The notes below the pieces were generated by a model. That model was not told the DNA's origin. It was given only the letters and a program-made list of their open reading frames with translations, and searched no databases. The translations under genes and the position numbers were made by a program. A stretch of DNA of 21,215 bases from assembly GCA_964428475.1 (NCBI GenBank), contig CAYRYO010000028.1:1-21215 (forward strand), given 5' to 3'. Source of the DNA: JARICQ01 sp964428475. Its GTDB lineage: Bacteria; Bacillota; Clostridia; Tissierellales; Tissierellaceae. Shown here in pieces: positions 1-6,918 of this stretch (its first letter is position 1; each line of letters begins with the position of its first letter).

Positions 1-45
1 TATGTTTACGTGGGGTTTTGTTCTTTCAAATTTTGCTTTTCCCAT
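1..45 (-). CDS. tuf: Elongation factor Tu, first 15 codons only (cut by window edge)
   Basis: The minus strand reads ATG followed by codons for MGKAKFERTKPHVNI, the invariant N-terminus of bacterial EF-Tu just before the G1 loop; the frame is open to the window edge. A strong ribosome site (AGGGAGGC, positions 56-63) lies 10 nt upstream of the ATG. EF-Tu is the GTPase that delivers aminoacyl-tRNA to the ribosome. No convincing promoter lies in the 100 nt between this gene and the tRNA-Thr upstream, so I infer co-transcription from the tRNA promoter at 238-266. The identity rests on 15 residues, but they are highly characteristic. Confidence 0.9.
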   Translation of the reverse strand, partial: MGKAKFERTKPHVNI

Positions 46-145
46 TTCTTAAATTGCCTCCCTGTTTTTTTATTGTTTTAAAATTGAAATCAATCTAAAT
101 ATAATAAGTAAACTTGCCCTAGTGTTCACTGCCAGTTTTTACTTG

Positions 146-221
146 TGGAGCCCGCGACCGGACTTGAACCGGTGACCTCTTGCTTACCATGCAAGCACTC
201 TACCACCTGAGCTACGTGGGC
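146..221 (-). tRNA. tRNA-Thr, anticodon GGU
   Basis: A full 76-nt cloverleaf folds on the minus strand: acceptor GCCCACG/CGCGGGC, D-arm GCTC/GAGT, anticodon arm CTTGC/GCAAG with loop ATGGTAA (anticodon GGT, reads ACC/ACU), T-arm ACCGG/CCGGT with loop TTCAAGT, discriminator T and an encoded CCA end. Acceptor positions 5 and 68 are A and C, so that pair is mismatched. The gene lies between sigH and tuf, with its own strong promoter just upstream. The tRNA and tuf are probably made as one precursor and then processed. Confidence 0.97.
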
Positions 222-237
222 ACTCTTACTGCTAGAT

Positions 238-266
238 ATTTTACTACTATTGTGTGTCTTTGTCAA
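238..266 (-). promoter_or_regulatory. Sigma-A-type promoter for tRNA-Thr and tuf
   Basis: On the minus strand, -35 TTGACA (261-266) and -10 TAAAAT (238-243) are separated by exactly 17 nt. The start of transcription would fall about 10 nt before the tRNA 5' end. The -35 hexamer contains the TGA stop codon of sigH (263-265), so there is no room for a sigH terminator and read-through from sigH is likely. This is inferred from consensus matching only. Confidence 0.8.
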
Positions 267-919
267 GAGTTAAAATTCTTATCTTTCATTAAAATTATTT
301 CCATTTTTTTCTTAACCCTCTGGAGTGCATTATCTATGCTTTTTACATGCCTGTCCAGCTCATTAGCTATCTCTATATAGCTCATGCCATCTACATAAGC
401 CATAAGCGAATCTCTTTCAAGTTCAGATAATATATTCTCAAGCTTACCCTCCATCACAATTAGACCTTCTCTACTTATCATTAGGTATTCTGGATCTACA
501 TTTTCTAAACTGCATACAGTATCCATCAACGTTCTTTGTGATTGTCCCTCATAAATAGGCTTATTTAAAGATATATAAGAATTTAATGGTATATGCTTTT
601 GTCTAGTCGCCGTTTTAATTGCAGTAATTATTTGCCTTGTAATACAAGTATCAGCAAAATAAGTAAATGATGACATCCTATCTGGATCATAATCCCTGAT
701 GGCCTTATATAATCCAATCATTCCCTCTTGTATTATATCCTCTTTATCTCCACCTATTAAGTAATAAGTCTTAGCCTTAGCTTTTACCAAATTTACATAC
801 TTATTAATTAAGTACTCTAGTGCAGCCGAATCCCCTTTATTTACAATCTCTACTATTTCTTCATCATGCATCTCTTTGTAACAAATATGATCATACTTTT
901 TGTTAATTGTATATTGCAC
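263..919 (-). CDS. sigH: RNA polymerase sigma-H factor (sporulation/stationary phase)
   Basis: This is a sigma-70 family factor that directs RNA polymerase to early sporulation and stationary-phase genes. It closely follows B. subtilis SigH (Spo0H): region 2 at about residues 40-115 carries DIIQEGMIGLYKAIRDYDP and the run ITRQIITAIKTATRQKHIPL, and region 4 near the C-terminus (about 165-208) carries the helix-turn-helix with RHVKSIDNALQRVKKK. I chose the GTG at 919 rather than the in-frame ATG at 940. The GTG lies 7 nt after a GGGGGG ribosome site, and it gives 218 residues, the length I recall for the B. subtilis protein. The ATG lies upstream of that site. A near-consensus promoter lies 47 nt upstream of the GTG. 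The stop codon sits inside the next promoter. The position before tuf and after yacP is the usual one. Confidence 0.95.
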   Translation of the reverse strand: MQYTINKKYDHICYKEMHDEEIVEIVNKGDSAALEYLINKYVNLVKAKAKTYYLIGGDKEDIIQEGMIGLYKAIRDYDPDRMSSFTYFADTCITRQIITAIKTATRQKHIPLNSYISLNKPIYEGQSQRTLMDTVCSLENVDPEYLMISREGLIVMEGKLENILSELERDSLMAYVDGMSYIEIANELDRHVKSIDNALQRVKKKMEIILMKDKNFNS

Positions 920-965
920 AATATATCCCCCCAGACTCATGTGTCAAATTCCAATAATCACCATT

Positions 966-994
966 ATTATATTTAATAGTCATGCATTAGTCAA
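966..994 (-). promoter_or_regulatory. Sigma-A-type promoter for sigH
   Basis: Minus-strand -35 TTGACT (989-994) and perfect -10 TATAAT (966-971) have a 17-nt spacer. The -35 box overlaps the last codons and stop of yacP (stop 987-989). Transcription would start near 959, giving a leader of about 40 nt to the GTG start of sigH. This would let sigH be expressed separately from the long upstream operon, as expected for a sporulation regulator. Inferred from consensus. Confidence 0.75.
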
Positions 995-1520
995 GAGTAT
1001 CGTGCTTATTTAAAAATTTATTTAATTTCTCCATATTCTTTTCGTCTAACTTCCCTATAGATAGATTATTTCTATTTTTATCCGACTTTCTTCGCCTTTT
1101 AATAGCATTCCTCTCGTCAAATATCTCCATCTCGAGTTCTCTAGCTGATATCCTAGTCCCCCCCCTACCAAGTATTATTTGTTGTTCCATCCAGTCAGAA
1201 GTAGCTACTCTAATTCTTTTTATCCTTCCAAGCTCATTTAACCTTCTTTCTATATAATGATCTGCAGTATCATTTTCTTTTGTATATACAACCTTTAACC
1301 CTTTGTAGTCTATATTGCTACCATTATTGCCTTTCACCATATGTGCATCAAATACAAGCACTATTTCTATTCCAGAGTAATGCTTGTATTCTGATAAAAT
1401 TTCCATTAACTTATCTCTTGCACTTTCTAAATCTGCATTTTTAAATTCCTTTAGAGTTTCCCAAGAATTTATTATATTGTATCCATCTACAAAGAGGTAC
1501 TCTTCTACTTTACGCCTCAT
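987..1520 (-). CDS. yacP: NYN-domain endoribonuclease, Rae1/YacP family
   Basis: The 177-residue protein is a member of the YacP (Rae1) family. In B. subtilis this is a ribosome-associated endonuclease that cuts mRNA in a translation-dependent way. The PIN-like NYN core is visible: VDGYNIINSW (D12), VLVFDAH (D58), KENDTADHYIERR (D84, D87) and VATSDW (D109), supplying the acidic residues that hold metal. The C-terminal 40 residues are highly basic and charged, with KRRRK at 141-145. The start overlaps the end of rlmB by 11 nt and has only a weak, distant ribosome site, so translation is probably coupled to rlmB. The product is expected in the cytoplasm on ribosomes. Confidence 0.9.
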   Translation of the reverse strand: MRRKVEEYLFVDGYNIINSWETLKEFKNADLESARDKLMEILSEYKHYSGIEIVLVFDAHMVKGNNGSNIDYKGLKVVYTKENDTADHYIERRLNELGRIKRIRVATSDWMEQQIILGRGGTRISARELEMEIFDERNAIKRRRKSDKNRNNLSIGKLDEKNMEKLNKFLNKHDTLD

Positions 1521-2250
1521 GTCTCTGTCTTACTACCTCATACATTAATATAGAAGCTGCATTAGAAGCATTAAGAGATGAAAGCTTGCCCATCATAGGT
1601 ATCCTTACTATCACATCGCACTTCTCTTTAACAAGCCTAGATACACCTTTACCTTCATTTCCAATTACAAGCCCAATAGCACCTTTTAAAGAAGTGTTGA
1701 AATGATATTCTTCTCCATCCATATCGGCACCATATATCCAAAGACCCTTTTCTTTTAAATCTTCTATGGCAGTGGAAATATTAGTAACTTTTGAAACTAA
1801 TACATGCTCCGCTGCTCCGGCAGAACTTTTGTATACAGTGTTATTCACACTTGCAGATCTTCTCTTTGGTATTATAACCCCATGCACCCCAGCACATTCA
1901 GCAGTTCTAATAATAGAACCTAAATTGTGCGGGTCCTCTATTTCATCAAGCACGATTATAAAAGGATCTTCTCCCTTTTCATTTGCAAGGGCAATCATGT
2001 CCTCTAGCTCTACATATTCATATTCACTAATAACAGCTACTACCCCTTGATGAGAATTTCCCTCAGAAAGTGATTCTAGCTTGTTTTTATCTACTTGTTG
2101 TATTATGATCCCCTTGTCTTTAGCCATTCCCAAGATTTTTTTGATCGATCCTTTTAAGTCTCCCTTTAATACATATAACTTTTCAATCTCTTTATCTGAT
2201 TTAAGAACTTCCAACACGGGATTTCTACCAGAAATGTTTTGTTTGCTCAT
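1510..2250 (-). CDS. rlmB: 23S rRNA (guanosine-2'-O-)-methyltransferase, RlmB/TrmH family
   Basis: The 246-residue SPOUT (SpoU/TrmH) methyltransferase probably methylates the ribose of G2251 in the 23S rRNA peptidyl-transferase region using S-adenosylmethionine. An N-terminal substrate-binding domain (about 1-75) begins with ISGRNPVLEVL. The three SpoU motifs follow: NLGSIIRTAECAG (109-121), IGNEGKGVS (196-204) and IPMMGKLSSLNASNAASI (217-234), which form the trefoil-knot cofactor site. The ribosome site AAGGAAGTG lies close before the ATG. It sits between thyX and yacP; rlmB-yacP is a standard pairing in this phylum. The exact target base is inferred from the family. Confidence 0.93.
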   Translation of the reverse strand: MSKQNISGRNPVLEVLKSDKEIEKLYVLKGDLKGSIKKILGMAKDKGIIIQQVDKNKLESLSEGNSHQGVVAVISEYEYVELEDMIALANEKGEDPFIIVLDEIEDPHNLGSIIRTAECAGVHGVIIPKRRSASVNNTVYKSSAGAAEHVLVSKVTNISTAIEDLKEKGLWIYGADMDGEEYHFNTSLKGAIGLVIGNEGKGVSRLVKEKCDVIVRIPMMGKLSSLNASNAASILMYEVVRQRHEA

Positions 2251-2275
2251 TCTATCACTTCCTTTCTTTTCTAAC

Positions 2276-3037
2276 TTACATTTTTTTAAACTCTTTTCTC
2301 ACTTCCTTCATCTTGCCACATGTCATTTTACCCTCAGGGCAAACAGCATTTAAACATCCAGGCCCTGCATTTTTAAATAATATTGGATATACCCTCTTGA
2401 CTTGTCTCAACATCAAAATAGCCATATTCCGAATCTCCCACTGTGCACGATTGCATGTTCTAAGTCTGAAAAAGTTTAATAAACTTCTAGTATTCATGGT
2501 AAATACTATCTTTGTTTCACATGCATTTGGAAATATATATCTGGCATCTTCTATTGCTCGTTTTTCAGACTTTGACTGTGCTTGTTTTTCCGGGATACTT
2601 TCTTCAATATATTTATTGTAGTATTCACTTTGTAATATATCTACAATTTCATCATAATGTATTTGATCTTCTCTCATTGCATTCAAAAATATCTCTTTTG
2701 CCCTTTTATTTCCCTCAATAGCTGGTGGCATTATATATTCAAATTGCTCTAATTTTACATATCTTTGAGATTGTTGACTATAGCTTGCTATTCTATGACG
2801 CACGAGTTGATGACTAAGTGTTCTTGAAACTCCTTCTACCCCAAAAGTAAAACTTACATGTTCTATAGGACTTTCATGGTTTAAATCCATCAAAAGAGAT
2901 AAAAATGTTTCTATTGCCTTTTCATCTAAACTCTCTTCTATTTCATCTATTCCCACAGGGGAATAGCAGAGTTTTGCAGCAGAAGCTATGAGTTTTTCTC
3001 CATCCGGTGTGTAATTTAAAAGTTTAACTTTAATCAA
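2276..3037 (-). CDS. thyX: Flavin-dependent thymidylate synthase ThyX (TTG start)
   Basis: This enzyme makes dTMP from dUMP using FAD, NADPH and methylene-tetrahydrofolate. The signature RHRx7S is present at residues 80-90 (RHRIASYSQQS), followed by QRYV. A second conserved block, RLRTCNRAQWEIRNM (191-205), supplies dUMP-binding residues. The 253-residue length is in the usual range. The start is TTG at 3035-3037, supported by GAGGG 6 nt upstream; the first ATG would remove the N-terminal fifth of the protein. The ribosome site lies inside the last two codons of mrnC and the gap is 2 nt, so translation is likely coupled. The C-terminus carries three extra cysteines (C228, C233, C240). thyX is not part of this cluster in B. 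subtilis. Confidence 0.95.
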   Translation of the reverse strand: MIKVKLLNYTPDGEKLIASAAKLCYSPVGIDEIEESLDEKAIETFLSLLMDLNHESPIEHVSFTFGVEGVSRTLSHQLVRHRIASYSQQSQRYVKLEQFEYIMPPAIEGNKRAKEIFLNAMREDQIHYDEIVDILQSEYYNKYIEESIPEKQAQSKSEKRAIEDARYIFPNACETKIVFTMNTRSLLNFFRLRTCNRAQWEIRNMAILMLRQVKRVYPILFKNAGPGCLNAVCPEGKMTCGKMKEVRKEFKKM

Positions 3038-3039
3038 AT

Positions 3040-3474
3040 TTATCCCTCATTTTTATTGTTTATATCCATTGTAATTATCTCTTCAAATAATTCATCTATT
3101 CTAGCATCTTCTTCTATTAAGTAAAGATATCCAAAAAGTGTCTCAAGACCAGTAGCGTATTTGTAATCTATAAGATCGGCATTTTTAGGAACAGTATTTG
3201 ATTTTGCATTTCTTCCCTTCCTTACCATTGACTTTTCTTTATCATTTAGTTTTTCATCTAAGCTATGGACAATCTCTGCCTGAGCTTTTGCTTTGACATA
3301 AGAAATAGTCGTTCTATGCAATTTATTTACAGGAATCTTTTTCTTTAATAGATATGTCCTCACTAAGAGTTCATACACAGCATCTCCTATATATGCCAGT
3401 TGAAGAGGAGATAGCATGACTATATCCTCTTTACTTAATTCTCTATTTATACTTCTAAATATATTTTCTCCCAT
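3040..3474 (-). CDS. mrnC: Mini-ribonuclease III (23S rRNA 3'/5' end maturation)
   Basis: This is a short RNase III-like protein of 144 residues with the catalytic domain but no double-stranded RNA-binding domain, as in MrnC, which trims 23S rRNA precursors. LAYIGDAVYELLVR (26-39) holds the catalytic Asp (D31), and GLETLFGYLYL (109-119) holds the second acidic site. KAKAQAEIV and RKGRNAKSNTVPKN are other family blocks. The ATG at 3474 lies 1 nt past the cysS stop but has a poor ribosome site. An in-frame ATG at 3417 has a good GAGG site and would start 6 residues before LAYIGDA. I kept the longer form because, as I recall, related proteins have about 15-25 residues before this motif. Confidence 0.93.
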   Translation of the reverse strand: MGENIFRSINRELSKEDIVMLSPLQLAYIGDAVYELLVRTYLLKKKIPVNKLHRTTISYVKAKAQAEIVHSLDEKLNDKEKSMVRKGRNAKSNTVPKNADLIDYKYATGLETLFGYLYLIEEDARIDELFEEIITMDINNKNEG

Positions 3475-3475
3475 A

Positions 3476-4873
3476 TTATATGCGTTTCCACTTCACGCCC
3501 TCTTGAGCATCTTCTAAAACTATACCTTTTTCTTTTAATTCATCTCTTATTTCATCTGATAATTTATAGTCTTTGTCTTTTCTAGCTTGTGTTCTCTTTT
3601 CTATCAAAGCAAGTATCTCATCTTCTAAGATTTCATCATTTTTGATTAATATTCCAAGAACATCACTTAATTCACACAAGAGATTATACGCCTTTTCTAT
3701 AATCACTTTAGATGAATTTTCGTGTAAATTTAAGTTGGCAAATTTAACCAATTCAAATATAGAAGATATAGCATCAGCTGTATTTAAATCATCTTTCATG
3801 CTTTTTATAAATTGATCTTTAAAACCATCTATATCTTCTAAAAGTTTCTCTTCAGTTGGCTTTACCTCTTCACTATTACTTTTATCAATTAAATACTCTA
3901 AGTTCTTCTTTGCATTATAAAGTCTTTCCAAGCTATTCACCGTCTGATCCATGACCTCTCTATTGAAGTTAATAGGTGACCTATAGTGAGCAGATAATAG
4001 GAAAAATCTAAGAGTTTCTAAATCATACTCTTCTTTTATCTCTCTTACCAAAAGAAAATTTCCTTTTGACTTTGACATTTTCTTATTGTCTATATTTAAC
4101 ATTCCATTGTGCATCCAAAAATTCGCAAAAGGTTTGTCTGTTAGAGTCTCTGACTGTGCTATTTCATTTTCATGATGGGGAAATTGCAAGTCCTCTCCTC
4201 CTGCATGAATATCTATAGTATCTCCAAGAAGTGTCCTTGACATTACTGAACATTCTATATGCCACCCAGGTCTACCATTACCCCAAGGGCTATCCCAATA
4301 AGGTTCTCCTTCTTTTGCCTTTTTCCAAAGGGCAAAGTCCATTGGGTTTTTCTTTTCCTCACTTATCTCTACTCTAGATCCAGATACTAGCTCGTCTATG
4401 TTCTTTTTAGAAAGTTTTCCATAGCCTTTTGCCATACTTACATCAAAATAGACATTTCCATTCACATTATATGCTGCATCTTTTTCTATAAGCTCTTCTA
4501 TAAATTCAATCATATGAGGGATATATTCTGTAGCCCTTGGATGTATTGTCTTTTCTTCATATAAATTCAAACCTTTTGCATCTTCTAAGAAGGCCTCTAT
4601 ATATTTATCAGATATTTCACCAATTGTAACACTTTCCTCATTGGCCTTATTTATTATCTTGTCATCTATATCAGTGAAATTCACAATATACTTTACTTCA
4701 TATCCCATATAGAGAAAAAATCTCCTAAGCGTATCAAATACTACCATAGGTCTAGCGTTACCTACATGTATATAATTATATACTGTAGGCCCACATGTAT
4801 ACATACTAATCCTGTTTTCTACTATTGGGATAAACTCTTCTTTTTTTCTAGTGAGCGTATTATACAACTTCAT
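3476..4873 (-). CDS. cysS: Cysteinyl-tRNA synthetase
   Basis: The 465-residue class I aminoacyl-tRNA synthetase charges tRNA-Cys. The HIGH-type motif is HVGN at 36-39 and KMSKS is at 265-269. The zinc ligands that select cysteine are all in place: C27 (TCGPTVYN), C208 (HIECSVMS), H233 and E237 (FPHHENEIAQSE). The length is normal. A GGGAGGG ribosome site lies 7 nt before the ATG. It is followed within 1 nt by mrnC, as in other Gram-positive bacteria. The serine acetyltransferase gene cysE, found between gltX and cysS in B. subtilis, is absent here: only 32 nt separate them. Confidence 0.97.
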   Translation of the reverse strand: MKLYNTLTRKKEEFIPIVENRISMYTCGPTVYNYIHVGNARPMVVFDTLRRFFLYMGYEVKYIVNFTDIDDKIINKANEESVTIGEISDKYIEAFLEDAKGLNLYEEKTIHPRATEYIPHMIEFIEELIEKDAAYNVNGNVYFDVSMAKGYGKLSKKNIDELVSGSRVEISEEKKNPMDFALWKKAKEGEPYWDSPWGNGRPGWHIECSVMSRTLLGDTIDIHAGGEDLQFPHHENEIAQSETLTDKPFANFWMHNGMLNIDNKKMSKSKGNFLLVREIKEEYDLETLRFFLLSAHYRSPINFNREVMDQTVNSLERLYNAKKNLEYLIDKSNSEEVKPTEEKLLEDIDGFKDQFIKSMKDDLNTADAISSIFELVKFANLNLHENSSKVIIEKAYNLLCELSDVLGILIKNDEILEDEILALIEKRTQARKDKDYKLSDEIRDELKEKGIVLEDAQEGVKWKRI

Positions 4874-4905
4874 CTAATTCCCTCCCTTTAAACTACATCT
4901 AAAAA

Positions 4906-6396
4906 TCACATTCCTATTTTATACTTATTTCTTATATAATTTATTCTCTTTAATATATTCACTTTCCCAAGCAGTACAAGCACATTTACAAACTCTGGTC
5001 CATGGGCACTTCCAGTTAAAGCAACTCTTGCAGGCATAAATAGTTTTTTACCTTTAACTCCAGTTGCCTTCTGTATCTTTTTCATAAATCCTTTTGCATA
5101 TTCAATATCAATTTCTTCTATATTTTGAAGTTCAGCTTCAATTCCATTTAAAACCGCTTCTACATCTTCTTCTTTTATTATTCCAAGCTCATCTTCACCC
5201 ATTAGTTCAAACTCATCATCAAATACAAATCCTACTTTGTCCACTATTTCCGACAAATTGTGCAATGAATCTCTTACAGTGTCAACTAATAGTTCAAGCC
5301 ATTGTCTATTGTCTTTTACAAAGCCTTCTTCGATAAAGCCTGCTTCTATTAAATATGGTACTACTTTAGCTGTTAAGTCTTCTAAAGCACCTTCTTTTAC
5401 ATAATGTGCATTTACCCAGTCAAGTTTATCCTCATCAAAGATTCCACCTGTTTTAGAAACTCTTTCAAATGAAAACTTTTCTATTAATTCTTTCATTGAG
5501 AGTATTTCTTCATTGTCTTCTGGGCTCCATCCTACTAAGGCAAGATAATTCACTAGTCCACCAGGTAAATACCCCTTTTCTTTGAAATCTCCTACTGCAA
5601 CATCTCCCTGCCTTTTACTTAATTTTTTCCTTTCCTTATTAAGCACTGTTGGAAGATGAACGTAAACAGGCTTTTCCCATCCAAATGCCTCATATAAATA
5701 TACATGTTTGGGAGTAGAAGGAAGCCATTCCTCACCTCTTACGATATGAGATATATTCATTAAATGATCATCCACTACTACCGCCATATGATAAGTAGGA
5801 TATCCATCTGATTTTAACAGTACTTGATCATCCACATCATCTGTGTTGATAGTGATATTTCCTCTAACTAAATCATGAAATTTAACATCGTAATCACGAG
5901 GAAGTTTAAGCCTGACCACATATTTCTCACCATTTTCAATTCTGCGCCTTGCTTCTTCTACTGATACATTTCTACAAAGACCATCATATTTGGGGGCTAA
6001 ACCCTTAGTTTTTTGTTCTTCTCTCACTGCATCAAGCCTCTCCTTAGAGCAAAAACAATAATACGCATGGCCTGATTCAATTAATTTATCTACATATTCA
6101 TTGTATATATCTAGTCTTTCCGACTGTATATATGGACCATAATCTCCAGTTTGTACAATCTTTCCATCCTTTACAAATACACCTTCATCGTATTCTATTC
6201 CAGCCCAATTAAGCGCATGTATTAAATTTTCGAGCGCTCCTTCTACAAATCTGGTCTGGTCAGTATCCTCTATCCTTAAAATAAATTTTCCATTATTTTT
6301 TTTTGCAAATAGGTAATTATATAATGCCGTTCTAAGTCCTCCTATATGCAAATACCCTGTAGGACTAGGGGCAAATCTAACTCTTACTTCATTCAC
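4906..6396 (-). CDS. gltX: Glutamyl-tRNA synthetase
   Basis: The 496-residue class I synthetase attaches glutamate to tRNA-Glu. RFAPSPTGYLHIGGLRTALY (7-26) contains the HIGH-type motif HIGG and KLSKR is at 258-262. A cysteine cluster (YCFC at 113-116, C141) matches the zinc-binding insert of some GluRS enzymes. The C-terminal half is the helical anticodon-binding domain. Whether it also charges tRNA-Gln (non-discriminating type) cannot be told by eye, although many clostridia rely on that plus GatCAB. The start is GTG, 8 nt after a perfect AGGAGG; an overlapping ATG is out of frame. A candidate promoter lies just upstream and no T-box leader was found. Confidence 0.97.
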   Translation of the reverse strand: MNEVRVRFAPSPTGYLHIGGLRTALYNYLFAKKNNGKFILRIEDTDQTRFVEGALENLIHALNWAGIEYDEGVFVKDGKIVQTGDYGPYIQSERLDIYNEYVDKLIESGHAYYCFCSKERLDAVREEQKTKGLAPKYDGLCRNVSVEEARRRIENGEKYVVRLKLPRDYDVKFHDLVRGNITINTDDVDDQVLLKSDGYPTYHMAVVVDDHLMNISHIVRGEEWLPSTPKHVYLYEAFGWEKPVYVHLPTVLNKERKKLSKRQGDVAVGDFKEKGYLPGGLVNYLALVGWSPEDNEEILSMKELIEKFSFERVSKTGGIFDEDKLDWVNAHYVKEGALEDLTAKVVPYLIEAGFIEEGFVKDNRQWLELLVDTVRDSLHNLSEIVDKVGFVFDDEFELMGEDELGIIKEEDVEAVLNGIEAELQNIEEIDIEYAKGFMKKIQKATGVKGKKLFMPARVALTGSAHGPEFVNVLVLLGKVNILKRINYIRNKYKIGM

Positions 6397-6426
6397 AAAC
6401 TACACCTCCTAAGTTAATTACTTTAT

Positions 6427-6455
6427 ATTATATATCAGTAAGGCTACTAAGACAA
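6427..6455 (-). promoter_or_regulatory. Candidate promoter for gltX and downstream genes
   Basis: Minus-strand -35 TTGTCT (6450-6455; four of six consensus bases) and -10 TATAAT (6427-6432) have a 17-nt spacer. Start of transcription would be near 6420, leaving about 24 nt to the gltX start. It would drive gltX-cysS-mrnC-thyX-rlmB-yacP. The region is very AT-rich, so a chance match is possible. Confidence 0.5.
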
Positions 6456-6518
6456 ATAAAAAAACACTAAATTAAATATCCCTATCTAGGATTATCAACT
6501 TAATGTCCTTTTATAATC

Positions 6519-6704
6519 TTATAGCTTTAAATACTCAATATCTCCTTTTGAGTAGTCCCTTATAAATTTCAACTTTAGTTTTTTATGTATTTGGAATTCT
6601 TCTTCTGTAATTTTTCTTTGTTCCCTTAGCAAATATAACATTGCTAGAGTTTGTTTACACATGTCTAATAACCTTTTTTCCATTCTTAGCTTTGCCTCCC
6701 CCAT
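6519..6704 (-). CDS. Small conserved-looking protein of unknown function (61 residues)
   Basis: I do not recognise this protein. It is highly charged, has no membrane segment and no cysteine motif beyond one Cys (C16), and looks fully helical. The segment LLREQRKITEEEFQIHKKL resembles the short helical SHOCT-type motif (I-T-x-E-E-F-x-x-K-K-x-L), but the match is too short to call. The ATG at 6704 has GGAG 5 nt upstream. A second in-frame ATG (codon 8, 6683) sits 11 nt after a very strong GGGGGAGG formed by the first codons, so the protein could start there with 54 residues. It lies alone between the proS terminator and gltX, and the 148 nt upstream (6705-6852) show only weak promoter-like sequence. 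The reading is supported by ribosome sites, not by homology. Confidence 0.65.
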   Translation of the reverse strand: MGEAKLRMEKRLLDMCKQTLAMLYLLREQRKITEEEFQIHKKLKLKFIRDYSKGDIEYLKL

Positions 6705-6852
6705 GACTACTCCGAATTATTATATATAATATTTTATTATCTAACATACTTTCTTTTCATAACTTTACTACAACTTATATGTATGTATAAGATACGACAT
6801 CTATGATTGAAATCCCTGCTTTTTTTTAATCTTTTTAATGTTTTTTATCTTT

Positions 6853-6908
6853 AAAAATAAAAAAGCCCCTCCAGAACATTAGTATTAATTACTATGTTTG
6901 AAGAGGTT
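6853..6908 (-). terminator. Rho-independent terminator of ispD-ispF-proS
   Basis: Eleven nt after the proS stop, the minus strand forms a long imperfect hairpin: CCTC / GAGG at the base, then ACAT / ATGT and AGTA / TACT near a small AT loop, with an internal mismatch region. It is followed by GGGGCTTTTTTATTTTT. On the plus strand the same stem is followed by a run of seven T, so it could work in both directions. Its position separates proS from the small gene and gltX. Confidence 0.75.
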
Positions 6909-6918
6909 TTTTTCATAC

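Noticed and set aside
46..145. A separate promoter for tuf.
   Set aside because: TATATT-like boxes occur but none has a -35 box at an acceptable distance; co-transcription with tRNA-Thr is simpler.
919..940. ATG at 940 as the sigH start.
   Set aside because: The GGGGGG ribosome site lies after this ATG and 7 nt before the in-frame GTG at 919, which gives the usual 218 residues.
917..947. Second promoter-like pair (TTGACA at 942-947 and TATATT 16 nt on) within the sigH leader.
   Set aside because: The transcript would start after the sigH start codon, and it overlaps the ribosome site. The upstream TTGACT-17-TATAAT fits better.
6705..6852. CATACATA and TTATGA/TAATAA elements that might be a sporulation-sigma or weak housekeeping promoter of the 61-codon gene.
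   Set aside because: No spacing and hexamer combination is convincing in such AT-rich sequence.
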